A DNA stretch of 64,000 nt, from positions 1,736,001 through 1,800,000 of the forward strand of contig NZ_BNEB01000005.1 of NCBI RefSeq assembly GCF_016860545.1, in the 5' to 3' direction. The notes under the pieces are model-generated. The model had not been told where the DNA came from. It saw only the letters and a list, made by a program, of their open reading frames with translations, and did not search any database. The DNA is from Streptomyces asoensis (GTDB lineage: Bacteria > Actinomycetota > Actinomycetes > Streptomycetales > Streptomycetaceae). Both the position numbers and the translations under genes were made by a program. Shown here piece after piece: positions 7,876 to 16,713 of this stretch; position 1 is the stretch's first letter, and each line of letters starts with the position of its first letter.

Positions 7876-9144
7876 CTACGCGGCTGCACGGGCGGCCGGG
7901 AGTGTCACCTCGACATGCCCGCGGCCGTCCGCGATCGCGCGGACCTCCACACCGGCCGAGGCGGCGATGCGCCTCACCACCGGCAGCCCCAGCCCGTACC
8001 CGCCGCCACCGGTCACCCCCGCTTCGAAGACCCGGTCGACGTCCGCGGGATCGAATCCCGGGCCGTCGTCCAGGACATCGACCACGATGGCCTCGCCCTG
8101 GTTGCGCGCGGTGATCCACACCCGGGACTTCGCATGCCGCAGGCCGTTGTCCAGCAGGGGTGACAGCAGCGACACGGCGACGTCGGCCGCCACGGCGACC
8201 TCGACCTTCGGGGGGAAGGCGACCTCGACCGCACGGCCGGCGATCGCCTGCCGTGCGGCGGAGCGCAGGTCGCACCGGGTCCCCTCGTCCGTCCGTGCGC
8301 GGGCGGCGCGCAGCAGCGTCGTGATCGCCGTATCGAGGCGGTCGACCTCGCTCAGCACCGCCTCCGTCGGCACCGGCTCGCCGGACAGCTGCGCCAGCTG
8401 TGCCTCGGCCCGCAGGACCGTGAGCGGTGTCCGCAGCTCGTGGGCGATCTCGTCGGTGAGCCGGCGCTCGTCCGCCAGCGCGTTGTCGACGCGCTCCAGG
8501 AGGTGGTCCAGGGTCCGCCCCAGTTCCCCGAACTCGTCGCGGGGGACGCCGAGGTTGAAGCGGCGCCCGGGTTCGTGCTGGCCCCAGTCGTCGGCGAGGG
8601 CGGCCATCTCGTGCACGACCCGCAGCGCGCGGCGCACCACGAGGTGTGCGACCCCGCCGGCGAGGAGAATCGTGAGGCCGCCCAGTACCAGGGACAAGGT
8701 CAGGCTGCGCTGCTCGGACGTCTCGTAGGGCGTGAGGTCCACCCGGACGATCACCATGGCGTGGTGGCCGTGGATCGGGATCTGCCGCGCGTACAGGAGG
8801 TGATCGCCGACCGACACGGTCTGCGATCGCCCCGAGCCCGCGAGCTCCTCGACGCGATCGACCAGGCTCGGCGGGACGTTTCCGTCGATCAGGCTGCCGT
8901 CGGCATACACCCAGGCGACCTCGTCGAGCGCCTCGCTGCTGTTCTCCGTGAGTACGACACGGCCGCCCTTGTCGGTGACGGTCGCCGCCACCGCCTCGGC
9001 GCGCGTATGTGCCAGATCGTGCGCGTCGGCGTCCGTCACCCGGCTCAGCAGTACGTGCGAGACCACGACCAGGATCGCGACCACGGCGGTGGCGATCAGC
9101 ACGGTGAGTGCGACGACCCGCTTACGGAATCCCGTCACTGCCAT
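7876..9144 (-). CDS. Membrane sensor histidine kinase
   Basis: 422 residues. Membrane helices at about 11-33 and 148-171 bracket a ~115-residue extracytoplasmic sensor; a HAMP segment follows. The phosphoacceptor is His235 in DEIAHELRTPLTVL, and the ATP-binding boxes are LLSPLLDNGLRHA, DVLDDGPGFD and GYGLGLPVVR. The start overlaps the stop of the response regulator gene by 10 bases, and the DUF347 gene follows, so the order regulator-kinase-DUF347 looks like one operon. The signal is unknown. Confidence 0.92.
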   Translation of the reverse strand: MAVTGFRKRVVALTVLIATAVVAILVVVSHVLLSRVTDADAHDLAHTRAEAVAATVTDKGGRVVLTENSSEALDEVAWVYADGSLIDGNVPPSLVDRVEELAGSGRSQTVSVGDHLLYARQIPIHGHHAMVIVRVDLTPYETSEQRSLTLSLVLGGLTILLAGGVAHLVVRRALRVVHEMAALADDWGQHEPGRRFNLGVPRDEFGELGRTLDHLLERVDNALADERRLTDEIAHELRTPLTVLRAEAQLAQLSGEPVPTEAVLSEVDRLDTAITTLLRAARARTDEGTRCDLRSAARQAIAGRAVEVAFPPKVEVAVAADVAVSLLSPLLDNGLRHAKSRVWITARNQGEAIVVDVLDDGPGFDPADVDRVFEAGVTGGGGYGLGLPVVRRIAASAGVEVRAIADGRGHVEVTLPAARAAA

Positions 9145-9788
9145 CGGTAGCCCACGCCGCGGACGGTCGCCAGACGCTCGGCCACACCCAGCGAACCGAG
9201 CTTCGCCCGCAGCCGGCGCACATAGGAGTCGAGGGTGTTGTCGCTGACCTGCGCCCCGTGCGGCCAGCCGGCAGCGACGAGCGCGTGGCGGCGTACCGCG
9301 TCGCCCTGCGAGGCGATCAAACGGCCCAGCAGCCGGAACTCCGTCGGGGTCAGGCTCATGCTCACCGAATGGTAGGTCACCACGTGCTTCGCTGGATCCA
9401 GGACGACCTCGCGCGGTGCGGGCACCACGGTGGCCCGGCGCAGCAGCGCCCGGACGCGGACCAGCAGTTCCGGGATGTCGAAGGGTTTGGTCATGTAGTC
9501 GTCGGCGCCGGCCTCGAAGCCGCCCACCTTGTGATGCAGGCCGTCCAGGGCGGTGAGCATCAACACCGGCGCGTCGACGCCGCGAGCCCGCAGGGCCAGG
9601 CAGACGTCTCGGCCGTCGGCGTCCGGGAGGCCGAGATCCAGGACGACCAGGTGGGGCGCCGGTGCGAGCTGCCGCAGCAGGCTGTCGGCCGTGGCGGCGA
9701 CGGAGACGGTGTGCCCGTCGTGCTCCAGGGCGCGCTTGAGGACGCCGCGGACCGCCGCGTCGTCTTCACACACCATGATGAAAGCCAC
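9135..9788 (-). CDS. OmpR/PhoB-family response regulator
   Basis: 217 residues. Receiver domain with acidic pocket CEDD, phosphoacceptor Asp51 in VVLDLGLPDADG and the conserved Lys in TKPF. The C-terminal winged helix contains LTPTEFRLLGRLI, DNTLDSYVRRLRAKLG and VRGVGYRW. First gene of the minus-strand regulator-kinase-DUF347 unit. Its sequence resembles the regulator at 31895-32557 (shared LTPxEFRLL, W-P-x-GAQV and NTLD segments), which also sits near a DUF347 gene. Confidence 0.93.
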   Translation of the reverse strand: MAFIMVCEDDAAVRGVLKRALEHDGHTVSVAATADSLLRQLAPAPHLVVLDLGLPDADGRDVCLALRARGVDAPVLMLTALDGLHHKVGGFEAGADDYMTKPFDIPELLVRVRALLRRATVVPAPREVVLDPAKHVVTYHSVSMSLTPTEFRLLGRLIASQGDAVRRHALVAAGWPHGAQVSDNTLDSYVRRLRAKLGSLGVAERLATVRGVGYRWQ

Positions 9789-10020
9789 GCGCCGACCCTA
9801 GATACTCCCGTCCCAGTTCTCCATCTTCCCTGGTCAGCCGCTGAGGGTGGGGAGCAGGCCACTGTTGACGGCCCCACGTGCGGGCCGACCCGCATAGAAC
9901 CATACGGTCACAGGTATCGACGCCTGTCGCACCGCGAGGACATGCTGCGGCAGCTTGCGCGCACGGCCGCAAGCAGGTCCAGGGACTCAGATCGCCGGCG
10001 TGAAGGACGGGGCGCCGGTT

Positions 10021-10140
10021 TCATGGCCCTGTGAAGAACCCGAGCGCACGGACGAACTCCGTACGGAAGTCGGCAATGTCCCGGTCGGTGACACCGGGCC
10101 GGGCGAAGGCGACGTCGTCCCGCAGACCGCACTGAAAGAG
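10021..10140 (-). pseudogene. Short C-terminal gene remnant
   Basis: About 40 codons open to the stop at 10021, reading GVTDRDIADFRTEFVRALGF near the end, with protein-like composition but no start codon or intact upstream part. It resembles the tail of a longer protein; the family was not recognised. The rest of 9789-10275 holds the response regulator promoter region and the two operators listed next. Confidence 0.35.
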
Positions 10141-10180
10141 CTCCCGGGTTTTACCCCTGCATTACTGCTCCATGACCATC

Positions 10181-10200
10181 TGACTACAGATCTGTAGTCA
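10181..10200. promoter_or_regulatory. 20-bp perfect palindrome, BlaI-type operator candidate
   Basis: TGACTACAGATCTGTAGTCA is a perfect 20-bp palindrome with the CTACA-N4-TGTAG core typical of BlaI/MecI-family operators (TACA/TGTA half-sites). It lies 76 bases before efeUO and just upstream of the iron box. The same CTACA-N4-TGTAG core, followed by TCA, occurs before the blaI-like gene near 29752. Confidence 0.6.
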
Positions 10201-10213
10201 TGATGGTCCAGCC

Positions 10214-10236
10214 TTAGTTAGGGTTGCCTACGCTAA
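10214..10236. promoter_or_regulatory. DmdR/IdeR-type iron box before efeUO
   Basis: Core TTAGG-N4-CCTA, flanked by a further TTAG on the left and CTAA on the right, matching the DmdR1/IdeR iron-box form. It lies 40 bases before the efeUO start, as expected for Fe(II)-dependent repression of iron uptake. Confidence 0.7.
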
Positions 10237-10275
10237 TGGGCGCTGCTCGTACGGAGGCCGCCCGGGGAGGGTCGC

Positions 10276-12306
10276 ATGTGGGATGACGCGTTTCCGAGTT
10301 TCCTGATCGGGCTGCGGGAGGGGCTCGAAGCAGGACTCATCGTCTCCATCCTCGTCGCGACCCTTGTGCGGGCGGATGCCCGCTCCCGGCTGCCGCAGGT
10401 GTGGACGGGCGTACTCGCGGCGATAACGCTCGCCATGAGTTTCGGCGCGGTCCTCACCTTCACCGCGGCCTCCCTGTCGGCCACCGCGCAGGAAGCCTTC
10501 GGCGGCACCCTCAGCGTGATCGCTGTCGCGTTCGTCACCGCCATGGTGTTCTGGATGCGCCGCTCGGCCCGCAGCCTGTCCGGTGAGATAAAGGAGAAGA
10601 TCACCGGAGCCCTGGCCATGGGCTCGGGTGTGCTGATCCTCACCTCCTTCCTCGCCGTGGGCCGGGAGGGTCTGGAGACCGCGCTGTTCCTGTGGACCAC
10701 GGCCCAGGCGGCCGGCGAGTCCTCCGGCCCTCTGACCGGCGCCGCCATCGGGCTGATCCTTTCGGCCGCCCTGTGCTGGGGCTTGTACCGGCGGGTCCTG
10801 AAGATCAACCTGACGAAGTTCTTCACCGCCACCGGAGCGGTCCTGATCGTGATCGCAGCCGGCGTTCTCGGCTATGGGCTGCGCGACCTGCAAGAGGGCG
10901 GAGTGCTGCCCGGCAAGGCGGCCTACGCGGTCGACCTGAGCGGCAGTATCGACGCCGGCTCCTGGTACAGCACGCTGGTGCAGGGCGTGTTCAACCTGAC
11001 GCCGACCATGACCTGGCTGCAGGTCTTCGGTTACGCCGGCTATCTCGCCGTGGTCATGACGCTGTTCGTGCGCGGCCTGCGCGCCACGGCGCCGAAGCCG
11101 GCCTCCGGCAAGGCGGCACCGGCCCCGGACGCCCCGACGCCCCCGCGGCGCCGCCCTGCCTGGGTGGTTCCCGTCGCCGTCGTCACCGTCCCCGCGCTCC
11201 TCGCGGGCCTCGCCGTCGCCTTCGGCCGCCCCAAGCCCGGCGCCGCCCAGACCGTCGCCGTCTCGGAGAAGGACTGCGGCGAGGGTTTCACCGCGCCCAG
11301 GCCCGGCCGGCAGACCTTCCAGATGCACAACACCGGCGACAAGACCGCCGAGGTGTACCTCATCGACCCGGCCACGAACGCTGTCTACGGCGAGATCGAG
11401 GGCCTCGCCCCCGGCACCACCCGCGCCCTGGTCGCCACTGTCGCCGGCGGCGCATACGCCTGGCGGTGCGTGCCCAGCGGCGGAACCGCGGTCACCTCCG
11501 AGGCCGTCCGCGTCACCGGTGGCGGGGCTGCGAAGGCGGTCGTCCCGGTCTCGGAACACGACCTCTCCGGCCCGCTCGCGCAGTACCGGACGTACGTCGA
11601 CGAGGGCCTGGCCGCTCTCGTGCCCCAGACCCGCACCCTGGCCGACGACATCAGGCACAACCACCTCGGCCAGGCCCGCACCGACTGGCTCACCGCGCAC
11701 CGCACCTACGCCTCCCTCGGCGCCGCCTACGGCACCTTCGAGGACTTCGACCGGAAGATCGACGGAAGGGCCGACGGCCTGACCGGTGGAGTGCACGACA
11801 AGGACTTCACCGGCTTCCACCGCATCGAGTACGGCCTGTGGCACGGCGAGCCCGCCGCCTCGCTCACCGCGCCGGCCCAGCGACTGGCCGCCGACGCCGC
11901 CGGCCTGCGGAAAGCCTTCCCGCACCAGGACTTCGACCCGTCCGACCTGCCACTGCGCGCCCACGAGGTCCTCGAGAACACACTGCAGTTCGAGCTGACC
12001 GGCGACACGGACGAGGGCAGCCACACCAACCTCGCCACCGCCGACGCCAACCTCGCCGGCACCCGCGAGCTGCTCACCGTCCTCAGGCCGCTGCTCACCA
12101 GACGCTCTCCGCACCTGCTGCCGACCGTCGACGCAGACGTCGCACGACTGCAAAAGCTCCTGGACTCCGCCCACCATGGCAGCCACTGGACCCCCGTCGG
12201 ACAGCTCGGCGCCACCGCCCGCGCCCGCGTCAACGGGGCCACCGGCCAGCTGCTGGAGGACCTCTCCCCCGTCCCGGACCTGCTGGAGATCCGGAAGTCC
12301 GCCTGA
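10276..12306 (+). CDS. efeUO: EfeU-EfeO fusion: iron permease joined to cupredoxin/M75 iron-binding protein
   Basis: 676 residues combining two normally separate parts of the EfeUOB iron system. Residues 1-270 are an FTR1-type permease with seven hydrophobic segments and both REGLE motifs (R14-E18 in LREGLEAGL; R130-E134 in GREGLETALF). After a Pro/Ala linker and another membrane segment (about 290-315), residues ~330-415 form a cupredoxin-like domain and ~425-676 an M75/imelysin-type domain with the GFHRIEYGL HxxE motif. The fusion tethers the iron-binding domain to the permease. An iron box and a palindrome lie upstream. efeB follows; its preferred ATG is 57 bases past the stop, and an alternative ATG overlaps the stop. 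Confidence 0.92.
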   Translation: MWDDAFPSFLIGLREGLEAGLIVSILVATLVRADARSRLPQVWTGVLAAITLAMSFGAVLTFTAASLSATAQEAFGGTLSVIAVAFVTAMVFWMRRSARSLSGEIKEKITGALAMGSGVLILTSFLAVGREGLETALFLWTTAQAAGESSGPLTGAAIGLILSAALCWGLYRRVLKINLTKFFTATGAVLIVIAAGVLGYGLRDLQEGGVLPGKAAYAVDLSGSIDAGSWYSTLVQGVFNLTPTMTWLQVFGYAGYLAVVMTLFVRGLRATAPKPASGKAAPAPDAPTPPRRRPAWVVPVAVVTVPALLAGLAVAFGRPKPGAAQTVAVSEKDCGEGFTAPRPGRQTFQMHNTGDKTAEVYLIDPATNAVYGEIEGLAPGTTRALVATVAGGAYAWRCVPSGGTAVTSEAVRVTGGGAAKAVVPVSEHDLSGPLAQYRTYVDEGLAALVPQTRTLADDIRHNHLGQARTDWLTAHRTYASLGAAYGTFEDFDRKIDGRADGLTGGVHDKDFTGFHRIEYGLWHGEPAASLTAPAQRLAADAAGLRKAFPHQDFDPSDLPLRAHEVLENTLQFELTGDTDEGSHTNLATADANLAGTRELLTVLRPLLTRRSPHLLPTVDADVARLQKLLDSAHHGSHWTPVGQLGATARARVNGATGQLLEDLSPVPDLLEIRKSA

Positions 12307-12362
12307 TGACCACCGCACACCACCGCATCGACTACCTCGCCCGCACCGAAGGGAACGCCCCC

Positions 12363-13646
12363 ATGCCGTCCGCCGAAACCCCCGCCCCGCAGGGTGGCTG
12401 CCCGGCCGGCGCCGACCGCCGCTCCTTCGTGAAGACGGCCCTCGGCGCCGGAGCGGCCGGCGCGGTTCTGGCCGGCGGCGGGCTCGCGCTCGCCGAGAGC
12501 GGCGGTGGCACCGCACAGGCGGCCTCGCAGACGGAGAACGCCGCCGAAGTGCCCTTCCACGGCCTCCACCAGGCCGGCATCATCACCCCGGCGCCGGCCG
12601 CTGCCACCTTCGTCTCCTTCACCGTCATCGCCGACGACCGCGCGCAGTTGGTGGAGTTGCTGAAGACGCTCACCAGCCGGGCCCGCTTCCTGACCTCCGG
12701 CGGCACCCCCGCCGACCTCGGCGTCGGCGCCCCGCCCTCCGACAGCGGCATCCTCGGCCCGACCGTCCCCGCCGACGGCCTGACCATCACGGTCGGCGTC
12801 GGCGCATCCCTCTTCGACGACCGCTACGGCCTCGCCACGGCCAAGCCCCGCCGCCTGACTCCCATGCGGACCTTCCCCAACGACAACCTCAAGCCCGCCG
12901 AGTGCCACGGCGACGTGTCCCTGCAGATCTGCGCCAACCGTCAGGACACCGTCCTGCACGCGTTGCGCGACATCGCCCGGCACACCCGTGGGGCCATGCA
13001 GATCAAGTGGCGCATCGACGGCTTCCAGAACACGCCCCGCCCCATTGGCGCCCAGCGCAACCTGCTCGGCTTCAAGGACGGCATCGCCAACCCAGACGTC
13101 GCCTCGTCCCGAGAAAGCAACCGCCTCATATGGGTCGGGGGCGGCGCCGGCGAGCCCGCATGGGCCAGGGGCGGCAGCTACCAGGTCATACGGATCATCC
13201 GCATGCTCGTCGAGTTCTGGGACCGGGTGTCCCTCACCGAGCAGGAGAAGATGTTCGGCCGCCGCAAGGACACCGGCGCCCCGCTCGACGGCGTCAAGGA
13301 GACCGATGTCCCCAACTACGCCAAGGATCCGCACGGCAACGCGATCCCCCTCGACGCCCACATCCGCCTCGCCAACCCACGCACCGCCGCCACGGACGAC
13401 TCCCGCATCCTGCGCCGCGGCTACAACTACGACCGCGGAATCGACGATGTCGGCAACCTCGACATGGGCCTGGTCTTCTGCTGCTACCAGCAGGACGTCA
13501 AGCGCCAGTTCGAGGCCACCCAGACCCGGCTGATCGACGAACCCCTCGTCGACTACATCTCACCCACCGGCGGCGGCTACTTCTTCGCCCTGCCCGGAGT
13601 CCGCGACACCAAGGACTGGTTCGGCCGCGGGATGCTCGTGAGCTGA
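12363..13646 (+). CDS. efeB: EfeB, Tat-exported DyP-type heme peroxidase
   Basis: 427-residue dye-decolourising-type peroxidase that works with EfeUO, by oxidising Fe(II) or acting on heme. The N-terminus carries a twin-arginine signal (DRRSFVKTALGAGAAGAVLA, Arg19-Arg20). The DyP hallmark GFKDGIANPD and the probable proximal heme His in LDAHIRLANPRT are present. The ATG at 12363 was chosen because it has a GAAGGGA ribosome site; an in-frame ATG at 12306, overlapping the efeUO stop, would add 19 residues before the Tat signal. Confidence 0.93.
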   Translation: MPSAETPAPQGGCPAGADRRSFVKTALGAGAAGAVLAGGGLALAESGGGTAQAASQTENAAEVPFHGLHQAGIITPAPAAATFVSFTVIADDRAQLVELLKTLTSRARFLTSGGTPADLGVGAPPSDSGILGPTVPADGLTITVGVGASLFDDRYGLATAKPRRLTPMRTFPNDNLKPAECHGDVSLQICANRQDTVLHALRDIARHTRGAMQIKWRIDGFQNTPRPIGAQRNLLGFKDGIANPDVASSRESNRLIWVGGGAGEPAWARGGSYQVIRIIRMLVEFWDRVSLTEQEKMFGRRKDTGAPLDGVKETDVPNYAKDPHGNAIPLDAHIRLANPRTAATDDSRILRRGYNYDRGIDDVGNLDMGLVFCCYQQDVKRQFEATQTRLIDEPLVDYISPTGGGYFFALPGVRDTKDWFGRGMLVS

Positions 13647-13772
13647 CACGGATTCCTCAAGCTCGTCCTTTTGCCCTGCCGCCCCGGCTTTCGCAGGTGT
13701 CCGTCGCTCCATGCCCGGCCGCGCAGCGGCGTGGTGACCAGAATGCCCGGTGCCTGTTCGAACGTTCACCAC

Positions 13773-15023
13773 TCAGTGGGCGGGCGTGGAGCGCACGGCC
13801 CGGGTGACCCACAGCAGAACGAGCGCGGCGGTCTGGATGCCTGCGACGACGACGATCAGAAGCGGGATGGAGATGTCGTACAGGACCCCGGCCAAGGCGC
13901 CGCCGACCAACGCGGCCGCTCCCATGATCCCGGCGAAGACGCCGTATGCGGTGGCCCGGCGTCCCACGGGTACGAGGTCGGCGACGGTGGCACGCAGCGT
14001 GGACTCCTGAACGCCGACCGCGGCGCCCCACACCAGCGCCCCCGCCACGGCCACTCCCACCGTGTCGGTGAAGGCCAGGGCCGGAACGGCGGCGGACAGC
14101 AGCGGCAGGACGACCAGGACCTGGGCGCCGAACCGGTCGTACAGCCAGCCAGTGGCCAGCGCCGCCACCGCGTCCGCGGCCATGGCCGCCGCGTACAGCA
14201 CCGGCACCATAGCGGTCGGCATCAAGTGCCGGACGACCAGGTGGTAGGAGAGCACACCAAAGGTGGCGAAACCGGTCAGGGTCGCGGCGGTGAAGACCGC
14301 GTAGGCCCAGAAGGCCCGCGGCAGCTTGCTCTCCCGGGACCCGGCAGGAGGCGGCTCCCCGGGCGCCGCCGTGCCGATGGTGGTCTCGTAGCCGACCGGA
14401 TCGGGAACCCTGGCACGCAACCAGAGCAGCAGCGCGACAGCGGCCACGCCGGGCAGCGCAAGCAGCCCGAGCGCCGGGGCGTAGTCGTCGCCGGTGAGGG
14501 CGAGGACCCCGGCCACGGTGAGCGGGCCGACAAGAGCGCCGACCTGGTCCATCGCCTCGTGGACCGCGAAGCCACGGCCTCTTCCGGTGGCGGCGGTGGC
14601 GTGCGAGAGCAGGGTGTCCTTGGCAGGGGAGCGCACGGCCTTGCCGACGCGTTCCGCGATCACCAGGGTGCAGGCCACCCACAGCAGTCCGGTCAGGCCG
14701 AGCACCGGGACGGTGGCCGCGGTCAGCACGTATCCGGCGATCGTCCATGCCCAGAACCGGCGGCTACGGTCGGCCAGCGGTCCCGAAACCAGACGCAGTC
14801 CGAGCGCGGCGGCCTCGCCCGCCCCCGTGACCACGCCGACCACAGCCGCGGAGGCGCCCAGGTGAGCGAGCAGCGGGCCAGTGACGGAACGAGCGCCCTC
14901 GTAGACGAAGTCCATCAGCAGACTGACGCCCCCGAACACCGCCACGAACCGCCACGCTGAGAGCTCCCGGGCAGGTGGGTTCGACGGCTCGGGCGTGGCG
15001 GACGTGGTGCGGGCAGGCTTCAT
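13773..15023 (-). CDS. MFS transporter
   Basis: 416 residues with about 12 hydrophobic segments. The loop after helices 2-3 reads GLRLVSGPLADRSRRFWAW, the MFS motif A position (G-x-L-a-D-r). A further RVGKAVRSPAKDTL segment is typical of actinobacterial drug/small-molecule exporters. The reading frame runs on upstream to 16607 but that part is antisense to other genes; ATG 15023 follows a GGGAGAAG site. Substrate unknown. Convergent with efeB. Confidence 0.85.
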   Translation of the reverse strand: MKPARTTSATPEPSNPPARELSAWRFVAVFGGVSLLMDFVYEGARSVTGPLLAHLGASAAVVGVVTGAGEAAALGLRLVSGPLADRSRRFWAWTIAGYVLTAATVPVLGLTGLLWVACTLVIAERVGKAVRSPAKDTLLSHATAATGRGRGFAVHEAMDQVGALVGPLTVAGVLALTGDDYAPALGLLALPGVAAVALLLWLRARVPDPVGYETTIGTAAPGEPPPAGSRESKLPRAFWAYAVFTAATLTGFATFGVLSYHLVVRHLMPTAMVPVLYAAAMAADAVAALATGWLYDRFGAQVLVVLPLLSAAVPALAFTDTVGVAVAGALVWGAAVGVQESTLRATVADLVPVGRRATAYGVFAGIMGAAALVGGALAGVLYDISIPLLIVVVAGIQTAALVLLWVTRAVRSTPAH

Positions 15024-15164
15024 GGACTTCTCCCGAGGGTGTCGCGTGCCCGGCAGGCCGGACATGGCTTCTTGGACGCCGGACCACCTCCTGGGGGGGG
15101 GCGCTTTCCTCTTCACCGGACGATCCGGCAGACGCATCTTCTCTCGACACGCTGCAGCAGTCAG

Positions 15165-15580
15165 GTGGGGAAGCGGGCGCAGGACAGGATGCAGGGCCGC
15201 AAACAGGGCGAGACTGCGGTGCTCCTGAGTGTGGGCGTAACCCGTCCGACCGACCAGTACGGCCAACAGCACGGCCGACGCACCCGCCGTACCGAGGTCG
15301 AGACCGCCCTTCGCGATCGGCTTGGTCAGGAAATTCCGGCTGTCGCGCCGAGCGGGCGAATCAGCACGAAGGCGATCCGGAACAGGAGCACGTTCGGCAC
15401 GACGGGCACCCGCATCAGGGCCACCAGCACCACCAGGACGCCTGTTACCAGCGCTGCCTTGGTGATCCAGAAGTAGGCGGTGACCTCGGGGAGCTTGTTT
15501 CAGCGCGGACGGTGGAAAGGGCGAGCGGAGGCACTCGTGCCGGGTTCGGCCTCGGGAGGCTCGGAGAGTTCGTAGGTCAT
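15165..15580 (-). pseudogene. DUF347 membrane protein, internally deleted and broken
   Basis: From ATG 15580 the frame reads 26 codons, then TGA, then NKLPEVTAYFWITKAALVTG, the DUF347 first repeat. This runs on to VLIRPLGATAGIS, the fourth repeat, so the middle repeats are missing. A second stop and a frame change then lead to PIAKGGLDLGTAGASAVLLA and RTGYAHTQEHRSLALFA, the family's last helix and tail. Two stops, one frameshift and an internal loss of roughly 150 codons make it dead. It is the third DUF347 locus in this window. The left boundary is approximate because the last frame runs into upstream sequence of the MFS gene. Confidence 0.8.
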
Positions 15581-15671
15581 GGGCAGGACGTTGCCAGCGG
15601 TTACCTGAACGCATCCTGACTGCCGCGCGGCTTTCCCGGCCCGCCGCGTCCGGCCTGATCACGATGGGGCC

Positions 15672-16706
15672 ATGCACACCAGCGCCGCGTCCTGGCTGCG
15701 GCACCGGCTCGGCCGCGCCGTCGTCCTGTCCTACGCCCTCGCCCTGGTCCTGCCCGCCCCCGGCCTGTGGCTGCGCCGCCCCCACCACTTGCCGCCGTCG
15801 CACCTGACAGTGCACACCGCACCGCTCCTGCTGTCCCTGGTGCTGTTCTCGGCCGGGCTCCAGGTCCCCGTCCGCGCGCTGGGCGCCCTGCTGCGGCGTC
15901 CGAAGGCCCTGCTCTCCGGCCTCGTGCTGCACCTGGCGATCCCACTGGCGGTCGTGCCGCTCGTCGCCCTCCTGCTGCGGCGCACCCCGGACGCCGACGG
16001 CGGCAGCGGACTGCTCACCGCGATGATCCTCGTCGTGGCGATGCCCGTCGCCGCCGGGGCGACCGTGTGGACCGACAAGGGCGACGGAGATCAGCCGACC
16101 ATGGTGGGTCTCGTCCTGGCCTCCACCCTCCTCAGCCCGCTGACCACCCCCGTGTTGCTGGCGACGCTGTCGCCGCTGCTCAGCGGCGGCTACGCGCACA
16201 CCCTCGCCGCGACCGGCCGGCTGACCCAGGGTGACTTCGCCCTCACCGCCGTGGTCCTTCCCTGCGCGGCGGGCTTGTTGGGTGCACTCGTCCTGCCCGC
16301 GCGATGGCTGGGCCGCCTGGTCACGACGGTGACGCCGTCGGCCATGGCCGGTTCGCTGGTCCTGACCTACGTCAACGCCAGCGGCGCCCTCGGATCCGTC
16401 CTCACACGGCCACGACCGCTCCTGCTCGCCGCTGCCCTGGCCGTGGCCGCCCTGGTCTGCCTGCTCTCCTTCGTCCTCGGCCGGGTCGCCGCCCACTTCC
16501 TGCGGCTGGAGGCGGGGACCGCCTCGTCGCTGACGCTCGCCTGCGGCATGAACAACAGCAGCGCCAGCGCGGTGCTGATCACCACGTCCCTGCCCGACAA
16601 ACCGCACCTGCTGCTGCCGGTCCTCGCCTACGGGCTGCTGCAGAAGATTGCCGCGAACCGGATCGTCACCCGGCTGCGACCGGCTCCCACCGCAGCAGGC
16701 GCCTGA
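15672..16706 (+). CDS. BASS-family (bile acid:sodium symporter-like) membrane transporter
   Basis: 344 residues with about nine or ten hydrophobic segments. SLVLFSAGLQVP near residue 60, AMPVAAGATVWTD and the late LACGMNNSSASAVLITTSLP resemble the crossing-helix regions of BASS/ArsB-like carriers. The substrate cannot be told. The ATG at 15672 follows a GATGGGGCC segment. It is convergent with the sensor kinase gene, 7 bases apart. Confidence 0.75.
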   Translation: MHTSAASWLRHRLGRAVVLSYALALVLPAPGLWLRRPHHLPPSHLTVHTAPLLLSLVLFSAGLQVPVRALGALLRRPKALLSGLVLHLAIPLAVVPLVALLLRRTPDADGGSGLLTAMILVVAMPVAAGATVWTDKGDGDQPTMVGLVLASTLLSPLTTPVLLATLSPLLSGGYAHTLAATGRLTQGDFALTAVVLPCAAGLLGALVLPARWLGRLVTTVTPSAMAGSLVLTYVNASGALGSVLTRPRPLLLAAALAVAALVCLLSFVLGRVAAHFLRLEAGTASSLTLACGMNNSSASAVLITTSLPDKPHLLLPVLAYGLLQKIAANRIVTRLRPAPTAAGA

Positions 16707-16713
16707 ACCCTCC

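Noticed and set aside
10228..12516. 762-codon open frame opposite efeUO
   Set aside because: Shadow of the efeUO/efeB coding strand; no motifs.
15024..16607. Upstream extension of the MFS frame giving a 944-residue protein
   Set aside because: The extra part is antisense to the BASS transporter and crosses the DUF347 pseudogene; only the last ~416 residues are MFS-like.
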